Source of the DNA: Streptomyces sp. A0642
GTDB lineage: Bacteria; Actinomycetota; Actinomycetes; Streptomycetales; Streptomycetaceae
Direction of reading: 5' to 3'
Assembly: GCF_004795105.1 (NCBI RefSeq)
Contig: NZ_SSBL01000038.1
Coordinates: 1 to 55,053, forward strand
DNA length: 55,053 nucleotides
The notes below the pieces were generated by a model that ran no database searches, had not been told where the DNA came from, and worked only from the letters and a program-made list of their open reading frames with translations. The translations under genes and the position numbers were made by a program. Positions within the stretch are counted from its first letter, which is position 1. Every line of letters begins with the position of its first letter. Shown in pieces: positions 48,083-55,053 of the stretch.

Positions 48083-48895
48083 TCAGTCCCGTACGCAGAC
48101 GAAGATCGCCGTGCCCGGGATCAGGTTGCCGCGCAGGGGCGACCAGCCGCCCCACTCCTGGTTGTTCCACGCCGGCCACTCCGGCTCGACCAGGTCGGTC
48201 AGGCGGAAGCCGCCCGCCACCACGTCCCGCACCCGGTCGCCGAGCGTCCGGTGGTGTTCGACGTACACCGCTTCGCCGCGCTCGTCCTGCTCGACGTAGG
48301 GGGTGCGGTCGAAGTACGACGCGGCGACGGACAGGCCCTCGGGCCCCGGTTCGTCGGGAAACGCCCACCGGACCGGATGCGTGACGGAGAAGACCCAGCG
48401 GCCGCCGGGCCGCAGCACCCGGTGGACCTCGCGGAACACCTGGACCGGGTCGGCGACGAACGGCACCGCGCCGTAGGCGGAGCAGGCCAGGTCGAAGGAG
48501 CCGTCCCGGAACGGCAGCACCCCGGCGTCCGCCTCGACGAGAGGGATGCCCTCGCCGATCCGCAGGGCGTGCTGGAGCTGGCGGTGGGAGAGGTCGAGGG
48601 CGACCGGCCGGGCCCCCTGCGCGGCCAGCCAGCGCGAACACTGCGCGGCGCCCGCACCGATCTCCAGGACGTCCAGGCCCTTCAGCGACTCCGCGGGGCC
48701 GAGCAGGCCGGCCTCGGCCTCGTCGAGCCCCTCGGGGCCCCAGACGAAACGGTCGTCGCCCAGGAAGCCGCCGTGGTCGTTCTGGTACTCGTCCGCGTTG
48801 CGGTCCCACCAGCCGCGGCTGGCCCGGCTGCTCTCGGCCTCACCGGCGCTGCGGCGTGTCGCTTCGGGTTCGCCCGCGTAGATCTCTTGGCTCAT
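48083..48895 (-). CDS. Class I SAM-dependent methyltransferase
   Basis: 270 residues from the ATG at 48895. The SAM pocket is VLEIGAGAAQCSRWLA, followed by VALDLSHRQL (acidic residue binding the ribose), ADAGVLPFRDGSFDLA and VLRPGGRWVFSV, the standard Methyltransf_11 pattern. A preceding WWDRNADEYQ motif is common in actinobacterial members. The substrate is unknown. It is divergent from rpsA. Confidence 0.88.
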   Translation of the reverse strand: MSQEIYAGEPEATRRSAGEAESSRASRGWWDRNADEYQNDHGGFLGDDRFVWGPEGLDEAEAGLLGPAESLKGLDVLEIGAGAAQCSRWLAAQGARPVALDLSHRQLQHALRIGEGIPLVEADAGVLPFRDGSFDLACSAYGAVPFVADPVQVFREVHRVLRPGGRWVFSVTHPVRWAFPDEPGPEGLSVAASYFDRTPYVEQDERGEAVYVEHHRTLGDRVRDVVAGGFRLTDLVEPEWPAWNNQEWGGWSPLRGNLIPGTAIFVCVRD

Positions 48896-49065
48896 CGTGT
48901 CCGTCGTTGTAGTTTGCCTTCACCCCGTCGTACGCGGTACGTACCAGGGGGGCCTGTGCGTACGGAACCCGTGTGTCCGGAACATCTGCGGGGCCGATGT
49001 GGCCTCGGTGAACCCGAGTTGTGCCGGGTATGGGTCGTTCCGCCCTTGGTGTGCGCCTTCGCGCA

Positions 49066-49094
49066 TTGACCGTGCCCTGCTGCCCCCGTATGCT
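49066..49094 (+). promoter_or_regulatory. rpsA promoter (housekeeping sigma consensus)
   Basis: TTGACC (49066-49071), 17-bp spacer, TATGCT (49089-49094): the best promoter match in the window. It predicts a leader of about 195 nt before the rpsA ATG, long enough for translational control. The rest of the 399-bp gap upstream shows only the short methyltransferase leader. Confidence 0.8.
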
Positions 49095-49105
49095 ACAAGT
49101 TGCGC

Positions 49106-49146
49106 TGCGAGCCTGCGCGCCTCAGACCTAGCAGGCCGCGCTCGCA
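49106..49146 (+). other. Hairpin at the 5' end of the rpsA leader
   Basis: TGCGAGC (49106-49112) pairs with GCTCGCA (49140-49146), with inner CGCG/CGCG pairing. It begins within about five bases of the predicted transcription start. It could be a stability element or part of autogenous S1 control. Confidence 0.5.
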
Positions 49147-49294
49147 TCTGTAGGTATGTCCCTCGGTTCACGAGAGGCGCCTCCCGGCTCACGGGATCGG
49201 CGCTTCCCAGGCTGTCCGGCTTCTGCAGAGGCGATACGGGCTCTCGGCGTAGCAGTAACTTCGACTCACTGTCCGTACCGGAGCCCTTTCCCAC

Positions 49295-50809
49295 ATGACG
49301 AGCAGCACCGAGACCACCGCCACCACTCCGCAGGTTGCGGTCAACGACATCGGCGACGCGGACGCGTTCCTCGCGGCGATCGACGAGACGATCAAGTACT
49401 TCAACGACGGCGACATCGTTGACGGTGTCATCGTCAAGGTTGACCGGGACGAGGTTCTCCTCGACATCGGTTACAAGACCGAAGGCGTCATCCCGAGCCG
49501 CGAGCTCTCGATCAAGCACGACGTCGACCCGAACGAGGTCGTCAAGGTCGGCGACGAGATCGAGGCCCTGGTTCTCCAGAAGGAGGACAAGGAAGGCCGC
49601 CTGATCCTCTCGAAGAAGCGCGCTCAGTACGAGCGTGCCTGGGGCACCATCGAGAAGATCAAGGAAGAAGACGGCATCGTCACCGGTACCGTCATCGAGG
49701 TCGTCAAGGGTGGTCTCATCCTCGACATCGGCCTCCGTGGCTTCCTGCCGGCGTCGCTCGTCGAGATGCGCCGCGTCCGCGACCTCCAGCCGTACGTGGG
49801 CAAGGAGCTCGAAGCCAAGATCATCGAGCTGGACAAGAACCGCAACAACGTGGTCCTGTCCCGCCGTGCCTGGCTCGAGCAGACCCAGTCCGAGGTCCGC
49901 CAGACGTTCCTCACGACCCTCCAGAAGGGTCAGGTCCGCTCCGGCGTCGTCTCCTCGATCGTCAACTTCGGTGCCTTCGTGGACCTGGGTGGCGTCGACG
50001 GTCTCGTGCACGTCTCCGAGCTGTCCTGGAAGCACATCGACCACCCCTCCGAGGTTGTCGAGGTCGGCCAGGAAGTCACCGTCGAGGTTCTCGACGTGGA
50101 CATGGACCGCGAGCGCGTGTCCCTGTCGCTCAAGGCGACGCAGGAAGACCCGTGGCAGCAGTTCGCCCGTACGCACCAGATCGGGCAGGTTGTTCCCGGT
50201 AAGGTCACCAAGCTCGTTCCGTTCGGTGCGTTCGTGCGCGTCGACGAGGGCATCGAGGGCCTGGTCCACATCTCCGAGCTGGCCGAGCGCCACGTGGAGA
50301 TCCCGGAGCAGGTCGTCCAGGTCAACGACGAGATCTTCGTCAAGGTCATCGACATCGACCTCGAGCGTCGTCGCATCAGCCTCTCGCTGAAGCAGGCCAA
50401 CGAGTCCTTCGGTGGCGACCCGGCCTCGGTCGAGTTCGACCCGACGCTGTACGGCATGGCCGCGTCGTACGACGACCAGGGCAACTACATCTACCCCGAG
50501 GGCTTCGACCCCGAGACCAACGACTGGCTCGAGGGCTTCGAGGCTCAGCGCGAGGTCTGGGAGACCCAGTACGCCGAGGCGCAGCAGCGCTTCGAGCAGC
50601 ACCAGGCCCAGGTCATCAAGTCCCGCGAGGCCGACGAGGCCGCTGCTGCCGAGGGCGCTGCCGCCCCGGCCGGCAGCGCTCCGGCTGCCTCGGGCGGCAG
50701 CGGTGGCGGCGGTTCGTACTCCTCGGAGTCCGCGGACAACTCCGGCGCCCTGGCGTCGGACGAGGCCCTGGCTGCCCTGCGCGAGAAGCTGGCGGGCGGC
50801 CAGAGCTGA
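49295..50809 (+). CDS. rpsA: 30S ribosomal protein S1
   Basis: 504 residues with four S1 RNA-binding domains, the usual actinobacterial number: starting near DGVIVKVDRDEVLLDIGYKTEG, GTVIEVVKGGLILDIGLRGF, SGVVSSIVNFGAFVDLGG and GKVTKLVPFGAFVRVDEG. The C-terminal tail is Gly/Ser/Ala-rich. It brings mRNA to the 30S subunit. The codon choice is that of a highly expressed gene. No good Shine-Dalgarno lies before the ATG, common for S1. A terminator follows. Confidence 0.97.
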   Translation: MTSSTETTATTPQVAVNDIGDADAFLAAIDETIKYFNDGDIVDGVIVKVDRDEVLLDIGYKTEGVIPSRELSIKHDVDPNEVVKVGDEIEALVLQKEDKEGRLILSKKRAQYERAWGTIEKIKEEDGIVTGTVIEVVKGGLILDIGLRGFLPASLVEMRRVRDLQPYVGKELEAKIIELDKNRNNVVLSRRAWLEQTQSEVRQTFLTTLQKGQVRSGVVSSIVNFGAFVDLGGVDGLVHVSELSWKHIDHPSEVVEVGQEVTVEVLDVDMDRERVSLSLKATQEDPWQQFARTHQIGQVVPGKVTKLVPFGAFVRVDEGIEGLVHISELAERHVEIPEQVVQVNDEIFVKVIDIDLERRRISLSLKQANESFGGDPASVEFDPTLYGMAASYDDQGNYIYPEGFDPETNDWLEGFEAQREVWETQYAEAQQRFEQHQAQVIKSREADEAAAAEGAAAPAGSAPAASGGSGGGGSYSSESADNSGALASDEALAALREKLAGGQS

Positions 50810-50855
50810 CGCTCCGACCTCCCGGCCGGTCATCGGCTGCGTTGAGTAGATGACG

Positions 50856-50889
50856 GTGAGGCCCGCTCCCTTCGGGGGGCGGGCCTCAC
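50856..50889 (+). terminator. rpsA terminator
   Basis: GTGAGGCCCGCTCCC (50856-50870) pairs with GGGGGCGGGCCTCAC (50875-50889), with one G-T pair. It also faces the 3' end of the convergent beta-helix gene. Confidence 0.85.
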
Positions 50890-50911
50890 GCGTGTGTGCG
50901 ACGCGCCGCTC

Positions 50912-51874
50912 CTACGGGGTGACGGCGATGTTGGTCAGGCCGTAGCCGCCGGTCACGGTGTTGCTCGCATGAACCGTCGTGGGACAGCTCGTGCCGTAGT
51001 TCGTGACGTTGACCGCGAGCCGTTTGTCGCCCGTCGCACCGGACAGGTCCGACACGTTGTCCCTGAAGACGGTCCCGCAGCCCCAGCCGCTCTGCTGGGT
51101 GTGCGTCTCGTAGCCGTTGGCGGTCGTGCGGGAGCCGTGGTTGCCCTGGACCAGGACGTCGTTGCCCTTCACGTCGACCCAGGAGTCGTCGTAGTTGGCA
51201 CCGGTCAGCCCGCTGCCGTCGAAGGTGTTCCCGACGATGCGCGCTCCCGTGGTGCCCTCCTTGATGTCGACGTTCTCGCCGCCGACACCGGGCCCGATGG
51301 TGTTGTTCAGGATCTGCACCCGGTCGCTCCGGTCCGACAGGTCGCCCGCCGTGCCGACGTAGACACCCTCGCCCATGCCGCGGCCGTCGTGACCGGTGTC
51401 GTAGATCCGGGAGTTCCGGATGATGCCGTCGCTGCTGGACGTACGGAAGTGGACCCCCTCCATGTCCAGGTCGTGTACCGTCACCGCATCGATGATCACG
51501 CCGTGGGCTCCGTCGGCCACGATGCCCTTCTGGCCGCCCGCGACGGTGATGCCCTGCACCGTCCAGTACGAGGCGCCGTTGAGGTGCAGTCCGTAGCCAC
51601 CGCCGGCCGTGAGCACCGCCGCCGCGGAGCCGGTCAGGGTGATGTGCGCGGAGGCCGTGCCGGGGACGAGCGCCTTGAAGTTCCCGGTGTACGTGCCGTC
51701 CGCGAGGTGGATCGTCCCGCCGGGGGTGACGCTGGTCAGCGCCGACTTGAGCTGCGCGGCGGTGCTCACCTCGATGACCGTCGCGGCCCCTGCCGTGCCG
51801 GCCGAGGCGAGAGTGAGGGTGCCGGTGGCGAGGACGGTGGTCAGCAGGGCGGGGAGCAGGGTGCGGGTGCGCAT
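50912..51874 (-). CDS. Secreted right-handed parallel beta-helix protein
   Basis: 320 residues from the ATG at 51874, behind GGGAAGG. A signal peptide (MRTRTLLPALL, cleavage after AGA near residue 32) exports it. The body is a ladder of short repeats such as ITVAGGQKGIVADGAHGVIIDAVTVHDL and RVQILNNTIGPGVGGENVDIKEG, the right-handed beta-helix of pectate-lyase-like and other carbohydrate-active proteins. The family's catalytic residues are too variable to assign a substrate. A promoter with a DasR/chitinase-type operator lies upstream, implying control by chitin or N-acetylglucosamine status. Confidence 0.88.
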   Translation of the reverse strand: MRTRTLLPALLTTVLATGTLTLASAGTAGAATVIEVSTAAQLKSALTSVTPGGTIHLADGTYTGNFKALVPGTASAHITLTGSAAAVLTAGGGYGLHLNGASYWTVQGITVAGGQKGIVADGAHGVIIDAVTVHDLDMEGVHFRTSSSDGIIRNSRIYDTGHDGRGMGEGVYVGTAGDLSDRSDRVQILNNTIGPGVGGENVDIKEGTTGARIVGNTFDGSGLTGANYDDSWVDVKGNDVLVQGNHGSRTTANGYETHTQQSGWGCGTVFRDNVSDLSGATGDKRLAVNVTNYGTSCPTTVHASNTVTGGYGLTNIAVTP

Positions 51875-51952
51875 GGGGTGCCTTCCCGTTGAAGGGTTCA
51901 GGACGTTCTCGTACATGAATGTGGGGCGAGTGCCTGAACGTGCTGCCCAGTG

Positions 51953-51992
51953 ACGGTAGGGATGGGGTGTGGGCATGTCAAGGTCTGGACCA
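51953..51992 (-). promoter_or_regulatory. Beta-helix gene promoter with DasR/chitinase-type operator
   Basis: On the minus strand TGGTCCAGACCT (51992-51981) runs directly into TTGACA (51981-51976), followed by a 17-bp spacer and TACCGT (51958-51953). The 12-mer is the one I recall overlapping -35 boxes of Streptomyces chitinase genes and resembles the DasR site core TGGTCTAGACCA. Transcription would start about 70 bp upstream of the ATG. Confidence 0.65.
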
Positions 51993-52113
51993 ATGTCCTG
52001 GGGCTCCGGGCGAGGTGAACACAGGGAAACGTGTGGGATACACGAACAGCTGACGGCCGGTAACACACCCTTGTCAGGATCCCGGCAACCTCAAGATCCG
52101 AAGGGACCGGGAC

Positions 52114-53730
52114 ATGACGCACGCTCCGCACCACTCGCCCGCGACACCGGGCGCGAGCCGCCGTACCTTCCTTCGTCACGTCGGGCTCTCCGGCGGTGCG
52201 GGCGCGATGTTCGCCACCATGGGAGCACTCGGCCTCGCCCCCACCGCCCAGGCCGCAGCCCGTGAACCCGCCTTCCGCGCACCCAGCAGCGGCGACTTCC
52301 ACCTGACGGGAAGGGCTGCCGCCAAGGTGGTCGTCGTGGGAGGCGGCATCGCCGGCCTCGCCACCGCCTACGAGCTCGGCAAGGCGGGCTACGACTGTAC
52401 GGTCCTGGAGGCCCGCGGCCGCACGGGCGGCCGCAACTTCACCGTGCGCGGCGGGGACTCCACCACCGACATCCACGGCGTCAGCCAGACCGCCCAGTTC
52501 TCCGACGGGCAGTACATGAACGCCGGACCCGGCAGGATTCCGCAGTGGATGGTCACCCTCGACTACTGCCGTGAACTCGGCGTTCCCATCGAGGTGTTCA
52601 CCAACGTGAACGCCAACGCCTATCTCTACAACGAGAAGGCGGGCATGAAGGCTCCGGTGCGCTACCGCACCGCCAAGGCCGACGTGTACGGCTATGTGGC
52701 CGAACTCCTCTCCAAAGCCACCGACAAGGGCGCGCTCGACCGGCAGATCACCGCCGACGACCAGGAGCGGCTCCTCGACTTCCTCAAGGACTTCGGCGAC
52801 ATCGGAGATGCCCTCGACTACACCGGGAGTCCCCGCCGCGGATACCGCGTCGATCCCGCGGCCGCCGGAACCCCCGGGGAGGAGCTCGGGTCCGTCCCCT
52901 CCGCGTCCGAGGTCTTCGCCAGCGGCGTCGGGCGCTACTTCGCCTTCGAGTTCGAGTACGACCAGGCGATGCTGATGTTCCAGCCGGTCGGCGGCATGGA
53001 CCGGATACCCGCCGCGCTCACCCGGGCGATAGGGGAGCGCAGGATCCGCACGGGCGCTGCCGTCACCGAGATCACCGACACCGCCCACGGCGTCACCGTC
53101 ACCTACACCCGGTCCGGCCGCACGCACCGCATCGAGGCGGACTACTGCGTCGCGGCCCTGCCGCCCAACATCCTCGCCAAGACCGCCCACAACCTGGGCC
53201 CCGCCGTCCAGACCGCGCTGGAGGCCTGCAAGCCGTCCTCGGCCGGCAAGATCGGGCTGGAGTACCGGAGCCGCTGGTGGGAGAGCGACCACCGGATCTA
53301 CGGAGGCATCACCGAGACGGACATGGACCTGGCCCACATCTGGTACCCGTCCTACGGGCACCAGGGCCGCCGGGGCACCCTCATCGGGTACTACAACACC
53401 GGCTCCAACGCCGACGCGTACGCCGCCCTCACCCCGCGCGAACGCGAGGCGCGGGCCGTGGCGCAGGGCGTGAAGATCCACGGGGAGAAGTACCGCACGG
53501 AACTGGCCGCCTCGTTCTCCCACCACTGGCGCCAGACCCCGTACCTGGAAGCGTCCTGGCACTCCCTGGCGGGCGGCCCCGACGCACCGGTCTTCGCACC
53601 GCTCAACCGGGCGGCGGGACGGGTCTACTTCGCCGGCGACCACCTGAGCTACGCCGACGCCTGGCAGCACGGAGCGTTCACTTCCGCACGGAAGGCCGTG
53701 ACGGCACTGCACACGCGGGTACTTGGGTAA
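52114..53730 (+). CDS. Tat-exported flavin monoamine oxidase / L-amino-acid oxidase family
   Basis: 538 residues, ATG at 52114 behind AAGGGA. SRRTFLRHVG plus a Gly/Ala-rich hydrophobic stretch is a Tat signal, consistent with export of a folded flavoprotein. The FAD dinucleotide site is VVVVGGGIAGLATAYEL, with LEARGRTGGRN as the amine-oxidase signature. The C-terminal VYFAGDHLSYADAWQHGAFTSA closes the FAD site. It should oxidise an amine or L-amino acid with release of H2O2 and ammonia outside the membrane. It is divergent from the beta-helix gene and followed by a hairpin. Confidence 0.9.
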   Translation: MTHAPHHSPATPGASRRTFLRHVGLSGGAGAMFATMGALGLAPTAQAAAREPAFRAPSSGDFHLTGRAAAKVVVVGGGIAGLATAYELGKAGYDCTVLEARGRTGGRNFTVRGGDSTTDIHGVSQTAQFSDGQYMNAGPGRIPQWMVTLDYCRELGVPIEVFTNVNANAYLYNEKAGMKAPVRYRTAKADVYGYVAELLSKATDKGALDRQITADDQERLLDFLKDFGDIGDALDYTGSPRRGYRVDPAAAGTPGEELGSVPSASEVFASGVGRYFAFEFEYDQAMLMFQPVGGMDRIPAALTRAIGERRIRTGAAVTEITDTAHGVTVTYTRSGRTHRIEADYCVAALPPNILAKTAHNLGPAVQTALEACKPSSAGKIGLEYRSRWWESDHRIYGGITETDMDLAHIWYPSYGHQGRRGTLIGYYNTGSNADAYAALTPREREARAVAQGVKIHGEKYRTELAASFSHHWRQTPYLEASWHSLAGGPDAPVFAPLNRAAGRVYFAGDHLSYADAWQHGAFTSARKAVTALHTRVLG

Positions 53731-53742
53731 ACACCATGGGAA

Positions 53743-53770
53743 GGGGCACGCGCGGGAATGCCCGTGCCCC
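53743..53770 (+). terminator. Hairpin after the amine oxidase gene
   Basis: GGGGCACG (53743-53750) pairs with CGTGCCCC (53763-53770), with inner GCGGG/CCCG pairing, 13 bp after the stop and about 40 bp before the next start. Confidence 0.6.
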
Positions 53771-53812
53771 CCGGGACGTTCTTCTTCAGGAACACAAGGA
53801 GGAGCGGTAACC

Positions 53813-54751
53813 GTGCCTGATCCGCAGAGTTTGTACGAATGGGAGCCGAAGGGCCTGGCTGTCGTCGACATGGCGCTCGCCCAGGAGTCGGCCGGCCTGG
53901 TCATGCTCTACCACTTCGAGGGATACATCGACGCGGGTGAGACCGGTGAGCAGATCGTCGACGGGCTGCTCGAATCGCTGCCCCATCAGGTCGTGGCCCG
54001 TTTCGACCACGACCGCCTCGTCGACTACCGCGCACGGCGTCCGCTGCTGACGTTCAAGCGGGACCGCTGGGCGGCGTACGAGACCCCGACGCTGGACGTC
54101 CGGGTGGTCCAGGACGCGACCGGGGCGCCGTTCCTCCTGCTGTCCGGCCCCGAGCCCGACGTGGAGTGGGAGCGGTTCGCCGCCGCCGTCGAGCAGATCG
54201 TCGAGCGGCTCGGCGTCCGTCTCGCGGTCACCGCCCACGGCATCCCCATGGGCGTCCCGCATACGCGCCCGGTCGGCGTCACGCCGCACGGCAACCGCAC
54301 CGACCTCATGCCCGGCCACCGCAGCCCCTTCGACGAGGCCCAGGTGCCCGGTTCCGCCGCGGCCCTCGTGGAGTACCGGCTGATGGAGGCCGGACGCGAC
54401 GTCCTCGGCGTCGCCGCGCACGTCCCGCACTACGTCGCCCGCTCCGCCTATCCCGACGCCGCGCTCACGGCGCTGGAGTCGATCACGGCCGCGACCGGAC
54501 TCGTCCTGCCGACCGTCGCGCACTCGCTTCGCACCGAGGCGCACCGCACCCAGACGGAGATCGAACGCCAGATCGGGCAGGGCGACGAGGAGCTCGTCTC
54601 GCTCGTCGAGGGCCTGGAGCACCAGTACGACGCGGTCGCCGGTTCCGAGACGCGCGGCAATCTGGTCGCCGAGCCGGTGGACCTGCCGTCCGCCGACGAG
54701 ATCGGTCTGGAATTCGAGCGGTTCCTGGCCGAGCGCGAGGGCGACGGCTGA
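53813..54751 (+). CDS. PAC2-family protein (proteasome-assembly-chaperone-like)
   Basis: 312 residues from a GTG at 53813 behind AAGGAGGAG. The PAC2 fold is recognised by GLVMLYHFEGYIDAGETGEQ, TAHGIPMGVPHTRPVG and HVPHYVARSAYPDAALT. A C-terminal helical region (LRTEAHRTQTEIERQIGQ) is probably coiled coil. Actinobacteria have a 20S proteasome, but the bacterial PAC2 role is not proven. Conserved next to coaE in this neighbourhood. Confidence 0.88.
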   Translation: MPDPQSLYEWEPKGLAVVDMALAQESAGLVMLYHFEGYIDAGETGEQIVDGLLESLPHQVVARFDHDRLVDYRARRPLLTFKRDRWAAYETPTLDVRVVQDATGAPFLLLSGPEPDVEWERFAAAVEQIVERLGVRLAVTAHGIPMGVPHTRPVGVTPHGNRTDLMPGHRSPFDEAQVPGSAAALVEYRLMEAGRDVLGVAAHVPHYVARSAYPDAALTALESITAATGLVLPTVAHSLRTEAHRTQTEIERQIGQGDEELVSLVEGLEHQYDAVAGSETRGNLVAEPVDLPSADEIGLEFERFLAEREGDG

Positions 54752-54769
54752 CCCCGGCCGGATCCGCAC

Positions 54770-54775
54770 TAGGCT
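54770..54775 (+). promoter_or_regulatory. -10 box of coaE, leaderless type
   Basis: TAGGCT ends seven bases before the ATG at 54783, without a ribosome site. It is the same hexamer and nearly the same spacing as before pyruvate kinase. Confidence 0.5.
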
Positions 54776-54782
54776 GCCGCCC

Positions 54783-55053
54783 ATGCTGAAAGTGGGCCTG
54801 ACCGGTGGTATCGGAGCCGGCAAGAGCGAAGTCTCCCGGATGCTCGCCGGATACGGAGCCGTCCTGATCGACGCCGACCGGATCGCACGCGAGGTCGTCG
54901 AGCCCGGCACCCCCGGGCTCGACGCCGTCGTCGAGGAGTTCGGCAGCGGCATCCTCACCGCCGAGGGGACCCTGGACCGCCCGAAGCTCGGGTCGGTCGT
55001 CTTCGCCGACAGCGAGCGCCTCGCCGCCCTCAACGCGATCGTCCACCCGCTGG
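54783..55053 (+). CDS. coaE: Dephospho-CoA kinase, 5' part (runs off the window)
   Basis: The first 90 residues are visible. VGLTGGIGAGKSEVSRML is the P-loop typical of CoaE, then LIDADRIAREVVEPGTPGL and FADSERLAALNAIVHPL, the conserved nucleotide and dephospho-CoA segments. It catalyses the last step of coenzyme A synthesis. Actinobacterial forms often carry a C-terminal UPF0157 (GrpB) domain; whether this one does lies outside the window. Confidence 0.95.
   Translation, partial: MLKVGLTGGIGAGKSEVSRMLAGYGAVLIDADRIAREVVEPGTPGLDAVVEEFGSGILTAEGTLDRPKLGSVVFADSERLAALNAIVHPL

Noticed and set aside
1..55053. CRISPR array or prophage
   Set aside because: No regularly spaced repeats with unique spacers and no phage structural, integrase or lysis genes were seen; the repeats present are hairpins or short tandem units.

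Overview
The window is a piece of an actinobacterial chromosome, almost certainly Streptomyces. The DNA is very GC-rich and the coding genes end their codons in G or C. Starts are GTG or ATG, and several transcripts look leaderless. Gene content also fits: an ANTAR response regulator of PdtaR type, Tat-exported enzymes, an SPW_0924-type micro-membrane protein and a LivK/H/M/G/F operon. From memory, the order chorismate mutase, (5'-nucleotidase), pyruvate kinase, PdtaR-like regulator, liv operon, polA, rpsA, coaE matches a conserved core stretch of Streptomyces chromosomes. Against that backbone, roughly 4.1-23.9 kb looks like an accessory insertion.

Layout. 0-4.1 kb: the Gly/Arg-rich tail of an unseen gene, a metallopeptidase-like protein, a GH35 beta-galactosidase and a divergent AraC regulator. 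4.1-5.1 kb: two related TA-flanked foldback (MITE-like) elements bracketing chorismate mutase, then a decapitated SMI1/KNR4-like remnant. 5.1-18.1 kb: an aromatic-compound catabolic island. It has an MFS aromatic-acid-type transporter, a divergent run of eleven genes (aldehyde dehydrogenase, extradiol dioxygenase, aspartate-dehydrogenase-like protein, alpha/beta hydrolase, cupin, two SDRs, ThDP enzyme, VanB-type reductase, small recombinase-like HTH protein, Rieske oxygenase) and a MarR regulator. TAAG-type palindromes lie in the divergent promoter region. The logic reads as: ring hydroxylation by Rieske oxygenase plus reductase, dehydrogenation by SDR, meta cleavage, hydrolysis, then decarboxylation/oxidation of the side products. 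The substrate is not known. 18.2-23.9 kb: an aminopeptidase N, then a translationally coupled lysine-decarboxylase-like / lysine N-hydroxylase-like pair that lacks the acyltransferase and NIS synthetase expected for desferrioxamine.

23.9-55 kb: mostly core functions. These are a Tat-exported 5'-nucleotidase, pyruvate kinase, a stand-alone LAGLIDADG-like HTH protein beside an odd class-I tRNA with anticodon CAA, the PdtaR-like regulator, the branched-chain amino-acid ABC operon, a thioesterase, a YdeP/FdhF-like molybdopterin oxidoreductase and DNA polymerase I. Then come a DUF4184 membrane protein, a secreted lytic transglycosylase, an SPW_0924 micro-protein, a DUF3068 protein, HrpB helicase, a methyltransferase, ribosomal protein S1, a secreted beta-helix protein with a DasR/chitinase-type operator, a Tat-exported flavin amine oxidase, a PAC2 protein and the start of coaE.

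Strongest points for follow-up: (1) three TA-flanked hairpin elements, each of which starts inside the stop codon of the preceding gene; (2) the MarR-operator architecture of the catabolic island; (3) the class-I CAA tRNA beside the HTH/LAGLIDADG protein; (4) the orphan decarboxylase/hydroxylase pair; (5) an SDR whose catalytic tetrad is replaced throughout. All functional calls rest on motif reading and remembered family features; no searches were run.
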